Assembly: GCF_001507645.1 (NCBI RefSeq)
Contig: NZ_CP013909.1
Span: 2,418,001 to 2,482,000 of the forward strand
From: Hymenobacter sedentarius
GTDB lineage: Bacteria; Bacteroidota; Bacteroidia; Cytophagales; Hymenobacteraceae
Direction: 5' to 3'
Length of the DNA: 64,000 bases
Shown here: one piece after another, positions 19,258-32,075 of the stretch
Position numbering within the stretch: position 1 is the first letter of the stretch
Layout: every line of letters starts with the position of its first letter
Notes under the pieces: generated by a model
What the model was told of the DNA's origin: nothing
Databases searched by the model: none
What the model saw: the letters and a program-made list of their open reading frames with translations, nothing else
Position numbers and translations under genes: made by a program

Positions 19258-19968
19258 TTAAGTACGCCGCAAGGTAGCGGCCACAAACTGGTCGATGATG
19301 CCCACAATGTCGCCGGCTTCCTTGGCCACGGCGGGGGTGAGGTTGGCTGGGCTGCCCGCTGGTGCCACCCGTTCGACCAAAGCCGTGAGTCGGGCCAGCT
19401 GCTGGCCCAGGGCCCGGTACACTGCTTCCCAGAGCATGGCCGTGGAGTCGGCGTGGGCGCCCAACTCACGGCGAAGCTCGAGCAGGCGCATTACTAGGCC
19501 AGCCAGGCTGCCGAGTAAGGTCCGTTCGACGAGGGTGAATTCCCGAGGCGGGCCGTCGTAAAGGCACAGCGAGCCAATATTGTAGCCGTCCGGGGTGCGC
19601 AGGTTGTGGCCGGCGTAGAAATGCAAGCCCAGCTGCTGAACCAGCGAAATGTCGATGCCGGGCGCACTGGCCTGGTCCAGGTCCTCAAATACGGCTGTGT
19701 CCTCCTGCAGGATGGTGGCCGAGCACAGGCTTTGCTCCCGGGGAATACGCTCCAGGGGAACGGGTAAATTGTAGGGAGCTTTTATCAGCACCTTATCTTC
19801 TTCCACGATGGAAAGCATGGCGTTGGATACCCGAAACAACTTCGCGGCGGCTGCCACCAGTTCATCGAGTACTTTTTCGCTGCGGGCGTCCAGCAGTTGG
19901 TAGCGTTCGAGGGCTGCCAAGCGGGATACGTCGTTGGCCGGAATAAGGGAAGTAGGAGTTGTGCTCAA
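19258..19968 (-). CDS. GAF domain-containing protein
   Basis: The 236-residue soluble protein has a single GAF domain (about residues 20-165): RLAALERYQLLDARSEKVLDE, then CSATILQEDTAVFEDL and FYAGHNLRTPDGYNIGSLCL. These segments are typical of the GAF modules attached to Bacteroidota sensor kinases. The C-terminal 70 residues look helical and could be a dimerisation or signalling helix. No kinase, cyclase or response-regulator part is fused. It may sense a small ligand or act as a partner for another regulator; this is inference. Confidence 0.88.
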   Translation of the reverse strand: MSTTPTSLIPANDVSRLAALERYQLLDARSEKVLDELVAAAAKLFRVSNAMLSIVEEDKVLIKAPYNLPVPLERIPREQSLCSATILQEDTAVFEDLDQASAPGIDISLVQQLGLHFYAGHNLRTPDGYNIGSLCLYDGPPREFTLVERTLLGSLAGLVMRLLELRRELGAHADSTAMLWEAVYRALGQQLARLTALVERVAPAGSPANLTPAVAKEAGDIVGIIDQFVAATLRRT

Positions 19969-20195
19969 TGCGAAGAGAAAAACAGCAGGTCAACAAAAAT
20001 GCACTACCCCGGCCAGCAGCCTGCGCGGCATACTGCCCAGGATTTGTGTACCCTGATTAGTGCGCAAGGGTTTCGCAATGCCGGGGTTTAATATTAAGCA
20101 GGTTTTGAAAGACCGGGCGGGCGGGTGTTTAGTGGGTTGTTGGCAGTTGAGCTGTGCAGGAGTTTGCCAATCGGCTGTCATGCTGAGTAACGTCT

Positions 20196-20281
20196 GTCAT
20201 GCAGAGCGCAGCGAAACATCTTATCAGGTCAGAACCAATCGTTCAACTATGAGAAGATGCTTCGCTGCGCTCTGGCATGAC
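20196..20281. repeat. Palindromic repeat (GTCATGC family)
   Basis: GTCATGCAGAGCGCAGCGAA (20196) and its near complement ending in GGCATGAC (20281) form an imperfect stem. A second partial unit (GTCATGCTGAGTAACG) directly precedes it. Its loop is nearly identical to the copy at 44193-44277. Confidence 0.8.
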
Positions 20282-20371
20282 AAGAGGCGTGGACAAGGTG
20301 CTGCGAGCCAATTACAGTGGAAATCTCATCATCGGCAACAGTTCTTTCAGAAGGTAGCCCGTACTCCCCGC

Positions 20372-20379
20372 TACCTTTG
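20372..20379 (+). promoter_or_regulatory. -7 promoter element (TACCTTTG) just before a GTG start
   Basis: TACCTTTG is a perfect TAnnTTTG match and ends 5 bp before the GTG start codon at 20385. Transcription would then begin at or next to the start codon, so the mRNA may be leaderless. A weak -33 element (CTTTC, 20344-20348) lies 23 bp upstream. Confidence 0.55.
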
Positions 20380-20384
20380 AAGCC

Positions 20385-21551
20385 GTGCCCACCCCACCCA
20401 CTTTCGACTACGACGTTGCCATCATCGGCGCGGGCCCGGCTGGCGCGGCTTGTGCCCTGGGTTTGCGCCACAGCGGCCTGCGCGTGGCCTTGCTCGACAA
20501 ATCCCAGTTTCCCCGCGACAAGGTGTGCGGCGATGCAATCCCTGGCCACGCCCTCAAAGCCCTGCGGCAGCTCGACCCCACCTTTGCCGACAGCCTGTGG
20601 CAACTCCAGCCGCTGGATGCCGTGCGCCAGTCCAAGCTCGTGGCCCCCAACGGCGACAGCCTAGTCTTGCAATGGAAGCTGCCGAGCTTCAACTGCCCCC
20701 GCGAAACCTTCGATGATGCCCTGCTGGCTCTGGTGCGCACGCATGCTCCGGCCACCACTATTCTCGAAAACACCAGCCTGAAGGGCCTACAAATTGAGCT
20801 GGACCACGTGCGCCTGCAGCCCACGCAAGGTCCCGAAATCACGTGCCAGCTGGTGATAGGCTGCGATGGCGCCAACTCCGTGGTGAGCCGCAAGCTGCTG
20901 CCGGAGCCGCGCTTGGCCCGGGCCCACCACTGCGTGGGCGTGCGCGCCTACTTCGAAAACATTGCCGGCGCCGAGAGCGGCACGACCGAGTTTTTTCTCA
21001 CCCGTGATTACCTGGCGGGCTACTGCTGGCTGTTTCCAGTGGGCCAGGGCCGCTACAACGTGGGCCTGGGCATGCTGGCCGAAGTAGTGGCCGAGCACAA
21101 AGTAGACCTGAAAGAAACCCTGCAGCGCCTGCTCACCACGCACCCTGCCCTGGCTGGCCGCTTCGCCGAAGCCCGGCAGCTGGGGCCCACAGTGGGCTTC
21201 GGGCTGCCGCTGGGTGGCGGGCGGGTGCGGCCCATCAGCGGCGAGCGGTTTATGCTGTGCGGCGACGCCGCTTCGCTGATTGACCCGCTGCAGGGCCACG
21301 GCATCGACACGGCCATTCAGAGTGGCATGCTGGCCGCCGTGCAGGCCACGGCGTGCTTCACCAAGCAGGATTTCAACGCCGGGCACATGGCCAGTTACGA
21401 TGCCCAGGTAGCCGAAAAAATCGGGAAGAAGCTGGCCAAAAGCTACCGCCTCATGCGCTTCCTAAGCACCAAGCCGTGGCTGGTGAATGCCGCCGTGCGC
21501 CTGGCCCGTGTGCCTGGGCTGAAGCCCTGGGTGCAGAAGGCAATAGGGTAG
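20385..21551 (+). CDS. Geranylgeranyl reductase family FAD-dependent oxidoreductase
   Basis: The 388-residue flavoprotein has the FAD-binding GxGxxG motif near the N-terminus (YDVAIIGAGPAGAACALGL), the RDKVCGDAI motif of the geranylgeranyl reductase family and the second FAD motif RFMLCGDAASLIDPLQGHGID near the C-terminus. Members saturate isoprenoid chains or oxidise menaquinone- and pigment-type precursors. In this group the natural substrate is not known from sequence. The start is GTG, since no ATG exists before the FAD motif. The gene appears to have its own promoter and no operon partner. Confidence 0.9.
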   Translation: MPTPPTFDYDVAIIGAGPAGAACALGLRHSGLRVALLDKSQFPRDKVCGDAIPGHALKALRQLDPTFADSLWQLQPLDAVRQSKLVAPNGDSLVLQWKLPSFNCPRETFDDALLALVRTHAPATTILENTSLKGLQIELDHVRLQPTQGPEITCQLVIGCDGANSVVSRKLLPEPRLARAHHCVGVRAYFENIAGAESGTTEFFLTRDYLAGYCWLFPVGQGRYNVGLGMLAEVVAEHKVDLKETLQRLLTTHPALAGRFAEARQLGPTVGFGLPLGGGRVRPISGERFMLCGDAASLIDPLQGHGIDTAIQSGMLAAVQATACFTKQDFNAGHMASYDAQVAEKIGKKLAKSYRLMRFLSTKPWLVNAAVRLARVPGLKPWVQKAIG

Positions 21552-21705
21552 GACTCTTTCCTAAAACTGGCCCTGATGCATCACAAGATGCTAATTCGGC
21601 TTCTGCTCCAAGAATTGCTTTCAGCGTAAGAACTCTATCTTTATCGATACGGGCAAATAACAATAGGCACAAAAGCTAGGCGGCTTTTGAATCAATAGAA
21701 ATTTA

Positions 21706-21740
21706 TTGTGTATTATATGAAATATTTAATATTATGTTTG
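21706..21740 (+). promoter_or_regulatory. Possible promoter of the TPR lipoprotein gene
   Basis: TTG at 21706-21708 and a perfect TATGTTTG -7 element at 21733-21740 are 24 bp apart, slightly longer than usual, in an AT-rich region. The ATG at 21778 follows after 37 bp. Confidence 0.45.
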
Positions 21741-21777
21741 TTCAATTAGTCCTAGTTGTTTCGACATCAGAGAAATA

Positions 21778-22702
21778 ATGAACTTGTACAAACTGCTATT
21801 TTACTTCGGGGTTTTTCTCATTGCTCCCATAAGTTGTAACGATGGTAGCCGAGAGAAGGAAGCTAGCTCGGTCCTCAGTGAGTCACAATCAAAGAATAAA
21901 GATTCTATCAGAAAACTACCTGTCAAGCCAAAAAAAAAATGAGCCAAAACCTAGCGCTGAAGAGGTGTTACAATACCAAAGGGGGTATAGCCTATGGTAT
22001 AATGGTGATAGTCAAGCAGCTATAGCTAGTTTCCGAAAATTTATTTCGAAATATCCTAAAAGTTCCTTAGCGGATGATGCTCAAAGAATGATAGGCACTT
22101 CGTATGGAAACTTGAAGGCTTACACCAATGCGATTGAAGAATATAAAAGGGTTAAAGCAAACTATCCTGATGCGAATAGTACGCCATTAGCATTATATGA
22201 TTTAGCCCACCTGTATTTTTTTAGTCTCAATGATTTTGGTCAAGCGAGATATTTTTATGAGGAATTCATTAATTCCGCAACGGAAGACGATATAAAAATT
22301 AGAAATATTGCATTGGAACAAATTGAAAATTGGGATGAACAGACTAAGTATTTCAAAGGGTCCGCAAAGCGCTGGAAAGAGTATGAAAAAACTGCTCAAG
22401 CATATAATCCCACAGATTATCTAAAAGTAAAAAGTCAATCTTGGGAAAAAGGTGGATTTGGTGCGGTAGGAATACATAATTTGACAATTGAAAATAAATC
22501 CAATATTTCATTCAAGGATGTAATAATTCGAGTTGATTATTACTCCGAGACAGATGCGTTATTGGCAAGGAATTTACGGACAATTTATAGGTTCTTTCCT
22601 GCTAAGCAAACAGTTAAAGTGGATGAGCTAAATACAGGTTTCATCCCTGCGGACGCAAAAAAATCTGTTGTAGAAATTGTAACGGCCTTAGCAGGAAAAT
22701 AG
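21778..22702 (+). CDS. TPR-repeat lipoprotein, frameshifted at an A10 tract
   Basis: The gene begins at ATG 21778 with a lipoprotein signal (LLFYFGVFLIAPISC, Cys 20). That frame stops at TGA 21940 right after ten A residues (21930-21939). The +1 frame, open from before 21842 to 22702, carries the rest. With nine or twelve A the two join into one protein: signal, a Lys/Glu/Ser-rich linker, tetratricopeptide repeats (LWYNGDSQAAIASFRKFISK, DAQRMIGTSYGNLKAYTNAI, LAHLYFFSLNDFGQARYFYE) and a C-terminal beta domain of about 100 residues. The gene is far lower in G+C than its neighbours (by eye under 40%), a sign of horizontal transfer. A sequencing error in the homopolymer, a real mutation or programmed slippage could each explain the shift. 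The function is unknown. Confidence 0.75.
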
Positions 22703-22720
22703 AACGTTTAAGTAAATCCC

Positions 22721-24190
22721 TCACGCAAACATCCCCACTGCATTTTTGCTCGGCAGCGACGTTTTGCCAGTTAGGAACATGTCTACCTGGCGGGCGGCTT
22801 CGCGGCCTTCGGAAATGGCCCAAACCACTAAGGATTGGCCGCGGCGCATGTCGCCGGCTGCGAATACGTTGGGCAGGTTGGTTTGGTAGGTTTTTTCGGT
22901 GGCGCGCACGTTGCCGCGCTCGTCCAGCTCAACGCCCAGCTCGGCCAGCAGGCCGGCGGTGCGTGGGCCCGTGAAGCCCATGGCCAGTAGCACGCGCTGG
23001 CAGGGAATTTCGCGTTCGGAGTTGGGCACTTCCTCGAAGCGCATGGGCCGGCCCATTACGTCGGTTTCCCAGGTTACTTCGTTCACAAGCAGAGCCTGGA
23101 GCTTCCCATCGTCGTTGCCGAGAAACGCCTTGGTGTTGACGCCCCAGTAGCGCTGGCAGCCTTCTTCGTGCGAGGAAGTGACTTTGAGCACCATCGGGTA
23201 GTTGGGCCAGGGCATGTGCTCGGTGCGCTCCTTGGGCGGCTGGGCCAGCAGCTCAAACTGCGTCACCGAGGCGGCGCCCTGGCGGTTGGCCGTGCCCACG
23301 CAGTCGGAGCCGGTGTCGCCCCCGCCGATGACCACCACGTGCTCGCCGTGGGCTATAATGGGCTCGTCGGCCAGCTCAAGCTCGCTCACCCGGCGGTTGT
23401 GCTGGGTGAGGTAGTCCATGGCGAAGTGAATGCCGGGCAGGTCGCGGCCCGGCACCTTGAGGTCACGCGGAATGCTGGCCCCACCGGCCAATACCACGGC
23501 GTCGAAGGTGCTGGTCAGCTCCTGGCCCGACAGGTCGCGGCCGATTTCGGTATTGCAGCGAAACACAATACCGTCTTCTTCCAGCAGCTTGATGCGCCGG
23601 TCGATGACGCCTTTGTCGAGCTTGAAATCGGGGATGCCGTAGCGCAGCAGGCCGCCGGGGCGGTCGTGGCGCTCGAAAACCGTGACGGTGTGCCCGGCCT
23701 TGGCCAGCTGTGCCGCGGCGGCCAGTCCTGAGGGGCCGGAACCCACCACGGCCACCGTTTTGCCCGACTTCAGCAGGGGCGCGCTGGGGCGCACGTAGCC
23801 CTTGGCAAAGGCGGTTTCGATGATGTGCTTCTCGATTTCCTCAATGGCCACGGGCGAGCTGTTGATGCCCAGCACGCAGGCCGACTCGCACGGCGCCGGG
23901 CAAATGCGGCCCGTAAACTCCGGGAAATTGTTGGTAGAAGCCAGAATGCGGTAGGCTTCCTCCCAATCCTGCTCATACACCGCGTCGTTAAACTCGGGGA
24001 TGATGTTGCCCAGCGGGCAGCCTGAGTGGCAGAACGGAATGCCGCAGTTCATGCACCGCGCCGCCTGCTGGTTGAGCTGCGGTTCCGAGTAGGCGCCCAC
24101 AAATTCGCGGCTGTGCCCAATCCGCTCCTGCGGGGCAGTTTTGGTGGGCAGCTCGCGCTTAAATTCCTTAAATCCGGTGATGTGGCCCAT
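22721..24190 (-). CDS. gltD: Glutamate synthase small subunit
   Basis: The 489-residue protein supplies electrons from NAD(P)H to the large subunit for making two glutamates from glutamine and 2-oxoglutarate. The N-terminus has the cysteine cluster [17 protein letters not shown] and a second one [12 protein letters not shown] for two 4Fe-4S centres. Two nucleotide-binding folds follow: [18 protein letters not shown] for FAD and [17 protein letters not shown] for NAD(P)H. The length is as expected. It lies downstream of gltB in the same direction with a palindromic repeat in the 193-bp gap. Confidence 0.97.
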   Translation of the reverse strand: MGHITGFKEFKRELPTKTAPQERIGHSREFVGAYSEPQLNQQAARCMNCGIPFCHSGCPLGNIIPEFNDAVYEQDWEEAYRILASTNNFPEFTGRICPAPCESACVLGINSSPVAIEEIEKHIIETAFAKGYVRPSAPLLKSGKTVAVVGSGPSGLAAAAQLAKAGHTVTVFERHDRPGGLLRYGIPDFKLDKGVIDRRIKLLEEDGIVFRCNTEIGRDLSGQELTSTFDAVVLAGGASIPRDLKVPGRDLPGIHFAMDYLTQHNRRVSELELADEPIIAHGEHVVVIGGGDTGSDCVGTANRQGAASVTQFELLAQPPKERTEHMPWPNYPMVLKVTSSHEEGCQRYWGVNTKAFLGNDDGKLQALLVNEVTWETDVMGRPMRFEEVPNSEREIPCQRVLLAMGFTGPRTAGLLAELGVELDERGNVRATEKTYQTNLPNVFAAGDMRRGQSLVVWAISEGREAARQVDMFLTGKTSLPSKNAVGMFA

Positions 24191-24258
24191 TGTATTAAGT
24201 CTGATTTTCTAGCCGGTCATGCTGATGGTGAAACGCGCATTATGAGCTGGTTAAGACG

Positions 24259-24351
24259 GTCATGCTGAGCTTGTCGAAGCATCTCTCCCGCTTAGTTGAG
24301 CCGATTGAGATTACTTCTAAGGTAGAGATGCTTCGACAAGCTCAGCATGAC
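24259..24351. repeat. Palindromic repeat (GTCATGCTGAG family) between gltB and gltD
   Basis: 28-bp perfect arms (GTCATGCTGAGCTTGTCGAA..., 24259-24286 and complement 24324-24351) flank a 37-nt loop. It lies in the gltB-gltD intercistronic gap. Confidence 0.9.
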
Positions 24352-24383
24352 GTCTTATTTTTAACCAGCTGTCTCCCTTATAA

Positions 24384-28907
<4,524 letters not shown>

Positions 28908-29183
28908 CGCGAACAATAAAATCGAGGAGAATACATCAGCCTGCGAGCATGGTCCATTAGGCAATGCCTGCCGGTTTTGGCTCAAAGCCACAGTTGATGA
29001 CGTTCAGCAATATCTGCCACCCGTTTACCGGCCAGAATTTTATTTTCCGAATGAATACTATTTCCAGTTCTTAATTGAACTGATTAACTATCTGTTAATT
29101 AATGATATGGTGGCTATTGGGCTACAATCCCAAATAGGGAACGGCCCACGCCGTTATGTTCCGGTGTGGTCCGGCTTACTTTC

Positions 29184-30728
29184 CTATTTCAACAGCTCGA
29201 ATTTGCGCTGCATGATTTCCTGCACGGGCCGGTTTTCAATCTTGCTTTCCAGCCAGGAAATGATATCGAGGTACATGAAGGGGCGCCGCTCAAACGGGTT
29301 GGCGGCAATGGCGGTGAGCTGGTCTTTCAGCTGCGTGAAGGCGCCTTTCAGCTCCCGCGGGTTGGTGTCGCCGAGCGAGCGCAAAAACCGGAAAATGGCC
29401 ACCTGCATCTGCTGCTGGTCGTTCATCTTGCCCAGGTAGCGGTACACCGACTTGATTTGGTAGTCCAGGCTTTCGTCGCGCCCGGCCTCGTAGTGCGCTA
29501 TCAGGTTCAGGATGCGGGCAAAGCACTGGATGTCTTCGCGCAGGGCGCTGTCCTTGAACTGGATAATCTTGGTGAGGTACTCGATGGCCTTGTTGTACTC
29601 GCCGCTGCCGAAGTACAGGCTGGCAATTTTGTAGTAGAACACCATGAGGCGGTGCGGGTCGAGCTGCTGCTGAAACTCACCGAGCTTGGCCAGCAGGGGC
29701 GGCACGATGGCGAGGCCTTCGCGGAAGCGCCCTTCCATAAAAGACAGGTTGATGCGGTTGGTGTAGATGTACAAAAACAGCAGCATCTCGATGTTGGGGT
29801 TGGAGCGCCGGTCGGGGTTATCGGCAAAGGCCTCGAGCCGGGCCAGTACCTGCTTGAACTTGCTGTAGTGCAGTAGGTTGTAGGTGGTGATGAGCAGATT
29901 GTGCAGGCCCTTGAGGTAGAGCGTGGTTTGCTGCTCCCGGATGGTGGGGTTGTCCTCAAACAAGTCGACCCATTTCTGGGCGTAGCGGTAGCAGGCCACG
30001 AAGTTTTGCGTGATGGTGTAGTACCACACGTGGGCCTGGTAGTAGTAGAGCCGCTCAAAAAAATCGGTGTTGCGCATGTCCACGTGGGCCAGCGCGTTTT
30101 GGAAAAAGGCTGTCAGCCGCTCAAAATCGGCCTTGTTGCGGGCGTGCCCAATCTGGAGGTAAAAGCCGTACATACGCAGGGCCAGGTTGGAAAGCACGTG
30201 CTGCTGGCTCACGTGCCCCACCAGCGTAAGGGCCTCGTGGGAGAGCTCCTCGGCCCGGCCCTGAAGGCTGCGCGTGATGTACTGGGCTTCGATGAGCTTC
30301 TCAAAATCGAGGGCCTGCAGGGCAATGTGGCTCATGCCCACTTGCTGAGCGGCCACTTTCACGCGCTCGAGCATGCGCAGGCTCTGCTGGTAGAGGCCGC
30401 GGTTGTAGAGCACGCGAGCGTAGTCGAGCTGCTCGCGCAGCTGGATGTCGAGGTTTTGGCCGGCGTGGTACATGCGCAGGCTGGCCAGCAGCTGCCGGTA
30501 GAGGTTGGCCTTGAGGTTGGCCAACTGCACCTTCTTGATGGCCGGCACCTGGGTCAGCACCCGTTCGTCGTCGTACTGCGCAGCGGCATCCAGGGCGTCG
30601 AAGAGCTGCAGAAACTTCAAGCCTTCGGTGGAGCCCTGCCGGTTGGCAAACAGCCGGAAGTGCCGCTTTTCCGAGCGGGTCAGCGACTTCACTAATTGAA
30701 AAACCGGGTCCTGGCTTTCGTTTGGCAT
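29184..30728 (-). CDS. Conserved TPR-like helical protein of unknown function
   Basis: The 514-residue protein is almost wholly helical and opens with DPVFQLVKSLTRSEKRHFRL, a sequence conserved in Cytophagales and Sphingobacteria proteins of unknown role. Motifs spaced about 35-40 residues apart (LYNRGLYQQSLRMLERVKVA, LYFGSGEYNKAIEYLTKIIQ) are TPR-like. No signal peptide or membrane segment is seen, so it is likely cytosolic and acts as a protein-protein scaffold. The ATG at 30728 is preferred over a TTG 12 bp upstream. The gene is divergent from the ilv cluster, and the 418-bp gap between them holds the ilv leader. Confidence 0.75.
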   Translation of the reverse strand: MPNESQDPVFQLVKSLTRSEKRHFRLFANRQGSTEGLKFLQLFDALDAAAQYDDERVLTQVPAIKKVQLANLKANLYRQLLASLRMYHAGQNLDIQLREQLDYARVLYNRGLYQQSLRMLERVKVAAQQVGMSHIALQALDFEKLIEAQYITRSLQGRAEELSHEALTLVGHVSQQHVLSNLALRMYGFYLQIGHARNKADFERLTAFFQNALAHVDMRNTDFFERLYYYQAHVWYYTITQNFVACYRYAQKWVDLFEDNPTIREQQTTLYLKGLHNLLITTYNLLHYSKFKQVLARLEAFADNPDRRSNPNIEMLLFLYIYTNRINLSFMEGRFREGLAIVPPLLAKLGEFQQQLDPHRLMVFYYKIASLYFGSGEYNKAIEYLTKIIQFKDSALREDIQCFARILNLIAHYEAGRDESLDYQIKSVYRYLGKMNDQQQMQVAIFRFLRSLGDTNPRELKGAFTQLKDQLTAIAANPFERRPFMYLDIISWLESKIENRPVQEIMQRKFELLK

Positions 30729-30817
30729 TGTAGTAGGCAATTATGCGACGCGCTATTTATCAAGTGGTTGCGCGCGTAAAAATCCGCTTTAGAAATAGTA
30801 GGCCGTCTTAAAATAAA

Positions 30818-30849
30818 TTTTCCGCCCCTGGCCGGCCTCGCTAAAATTG
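30818..30849 (+). promoter_or_regulatory. Possible promoter of the ilv leader transcript
   Basis: TTTTC at 30818-30822 and TAAAATTG at 30842-30849 are about 20 bp apart and fit -33 TTTG / -7 TAnnTTTG with one mismatch each. It would give a leader RNA of nearly 300 nt before ilvE, with the leader peptide starting 139 bp after the -7 box. The call is tentative. Confidence 0.35.
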
Positions 30850-30987
30850 TGCTCAGTACCAAGATACTAAGCATTGTCGCAGGGCCTGTTTGGCTCGCTG
30901 CCCAGCGCCCGGATTGGCAGCCAGCGCGGCGCAAGCTAAGCAAGAACGCCCCCGCTGGTATTGCCCAGCCCAACTACCTGAAGCACC

Positions 30988-31044
30988 ATGAGCCGCTCTT
31001 TTTCAACCGTCATTCTAGTCATTATTCGCCAGCCGCAGGGCTGA
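30988..31044 (+). CDS. ilv operon leader peptide
   Basis: A short frame encodes MSRSFSTVILVIIRQPQG. Codons 8-13 (31009-31026) read Val-Ile-Leu-Val-Ile-Ile, an uninterrupted run of the three amino acids made by the genes that follow. Such runs are the sign of attenuator leader peptides, as in the E. coli ilv operons, where ribosome stalling senses the charge of the cognate tRNAs. The stop codon (31042-31044) lies inside the first arm of a predicted antiterminator, and a terminator hairpin follows. The start of ilvE is 103 bp downstream of the stop. There is no Shine-Dalgarno site, as is usual here. Confidence 0.8.
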   Translation: MSRSFSTVILVIIRQPQG

Positions 31045-31107
31045 AAGTGCCTTCTTGCCTGCCCGCAATTAGCCTTTCTCAGCCCCGTGCTTGGAAGGGC
31101 TTTTTTC
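31038..31107 (+). promoter_or_regulatory. ilv transcription attenuator (antiterminator/terminator)
   Basis: Two exclusive hairpins can form. The terminator pairs AGCCTTTC (31071-31078) with GAAGGGCT (31094-31101), 8 bp with one G-U pair, followed by a T run at 31101-31106. The antiterminator pairs GGGCTGAAAG (31038-31047) with CTTTCTCAGCCC (31074-31085), at least 7 bp plus more across a 2-nt bulge, and uses up the 5' arm of the terminator. A ribosome that reaches the leader stop codon covers 31038-31047 and lets the terminator form; one that stalls at the Val/Ile/Leu codons leaves it free, and ilvE is transcribed. The pairing is seen in the sequence; the mechanism follows from known attenuators. 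Confidence 0.75.
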
Positions 31108-31146
31108 TGCTTTTTCCTCGGTCATCCATCCCTCAGTACTCCCTAC

Positions 31147-32040
31147 ATGTATTTCGACAGCAGCACCCTCGTCTTTCTCGACGGGGACTTTATGCCCGCC
31201 GAGCAAGCCACCTGCGGGGCTTACGCGCAATCGTTGCACTACGGCTACGCCGTATTCGAAGGCATCCGGGCCTACGCCACGCCCGGCGGCACGCGCATTT
31301 TCAAGGCCCGCGAGCACTACGAGCGGCTGCACTATTCCTGCCAGGCTATTGGCCTGCCGCTGAATTACTCGGTGGAGGAGCTCACCGAAATCAGCTACGA
31401 GCTACTGGCCAAGAACAACCTTTCGGACGCCTACATCCGGCCGCTGGCTTTCGCCGCCACCCCACACATGACCCTCACCACGCCCGGCAGCGGCAACCTG
31501 CTGATGGCCGTGTGGCACTGGGGCAAATACCTGGGCAACCAAAGCCTGCGCCTAACCATTTCGCCCTACGAGCGGCCCAACCCTAAGGCCGTGCCCATCG
31601 AGGCCAAGGTATCGGGCCACTACGCCAATTCCATCATTGCCAGCTCCGAAGCCAAGGGCCGCGGTTTCGACGAAGCCCTGCTGCTAGATATGAACGGCTA
31701 CGTGGCCGAAGGGCCTGGCGCCAACTTCTTCGTGGAGAAAGACGGCGAGCTGTTCACCGCGCCCGGCGGCAGCATTCTGCGCGGCATCACCCGCAACACC
31801 ATTATCGACCTGGCCCGGGAAGCAGGCATTACGGTTACTGAGCGATTCTTCCGGCCCGACGAGCTGCGCGGCGCCACCGGCGCTTTCATGACGGGCACCG
31901 CCGCCGAAGTCATCGGCGTGGCCTCCGTTGATGACGTGCTGTTTGAAACGCCCTTTGAGCAAACGCTGGGTGCCCAACTGGCCGCGAGCTACAGCGCGCT
32001 GGTCACGGGACAGCGGGAGCCCGTGGCAGTAGCGGTTTAA
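31147..32040 (+). CDS. ilvE: Branched-chain amino acid aminotransferase
   Basis: The 297-residue PLP enzyme of fold type IV carries out the last step of valine, leucine and isoleucine synthesis. It shows the conserved HYGYAVFEGIRAY near the N-terminus, the PLP-binding lysine in EAKVSGHYANSI, and EALLLDMNGYVAEGPGANFF and PGGSILRGITRNT in the C-terminal half. The ATG at 31147 gives the usual start (MYFDSSTLVFLDG). It is the first structural gene after the attenuator, with ilvD 35 bp downstream. Confidence 0.96.
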   Translation: MYFDSSTLVFLDGDFMPAEQATCGAYAQSLHYGYAVFEGIRAYATPGGTRIFKAREHYERLHYSCQAIGLPLNYSVEELTEISYELLAKNNLSDAYIRPLAFAATPHMTLTTPGSGNLLMAVWHWGKYLGNQSLRLTISPYERPNPKAVPIEAKVSGHYANSIIASSEAKGRGFDEALLLDMNGYVAEGPGANFFVEKDGELFTAPGGSILRGITRNTIIDLAREAGITVTERFFRPDELRGATGAFMTGTAAEVIGVASVDDVLFETPFEQTLGAQLAASYSALVTGQREPVAVAV

Positions 32041-32075
32041 AAACGGCACTTGGAAAAGGCGAAAAATTCTAACTC

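Larger units (their letters stand above)
19969..20384. other. Intergenic region between divergent genes
   Basis: This 416-bp gap holds one and a half palindromic repeat units (20177-20281) and the -7 element of the flavoprotein gene at 20372. No RNA gene or conserved small frame is seen. Confidence 0.6.
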
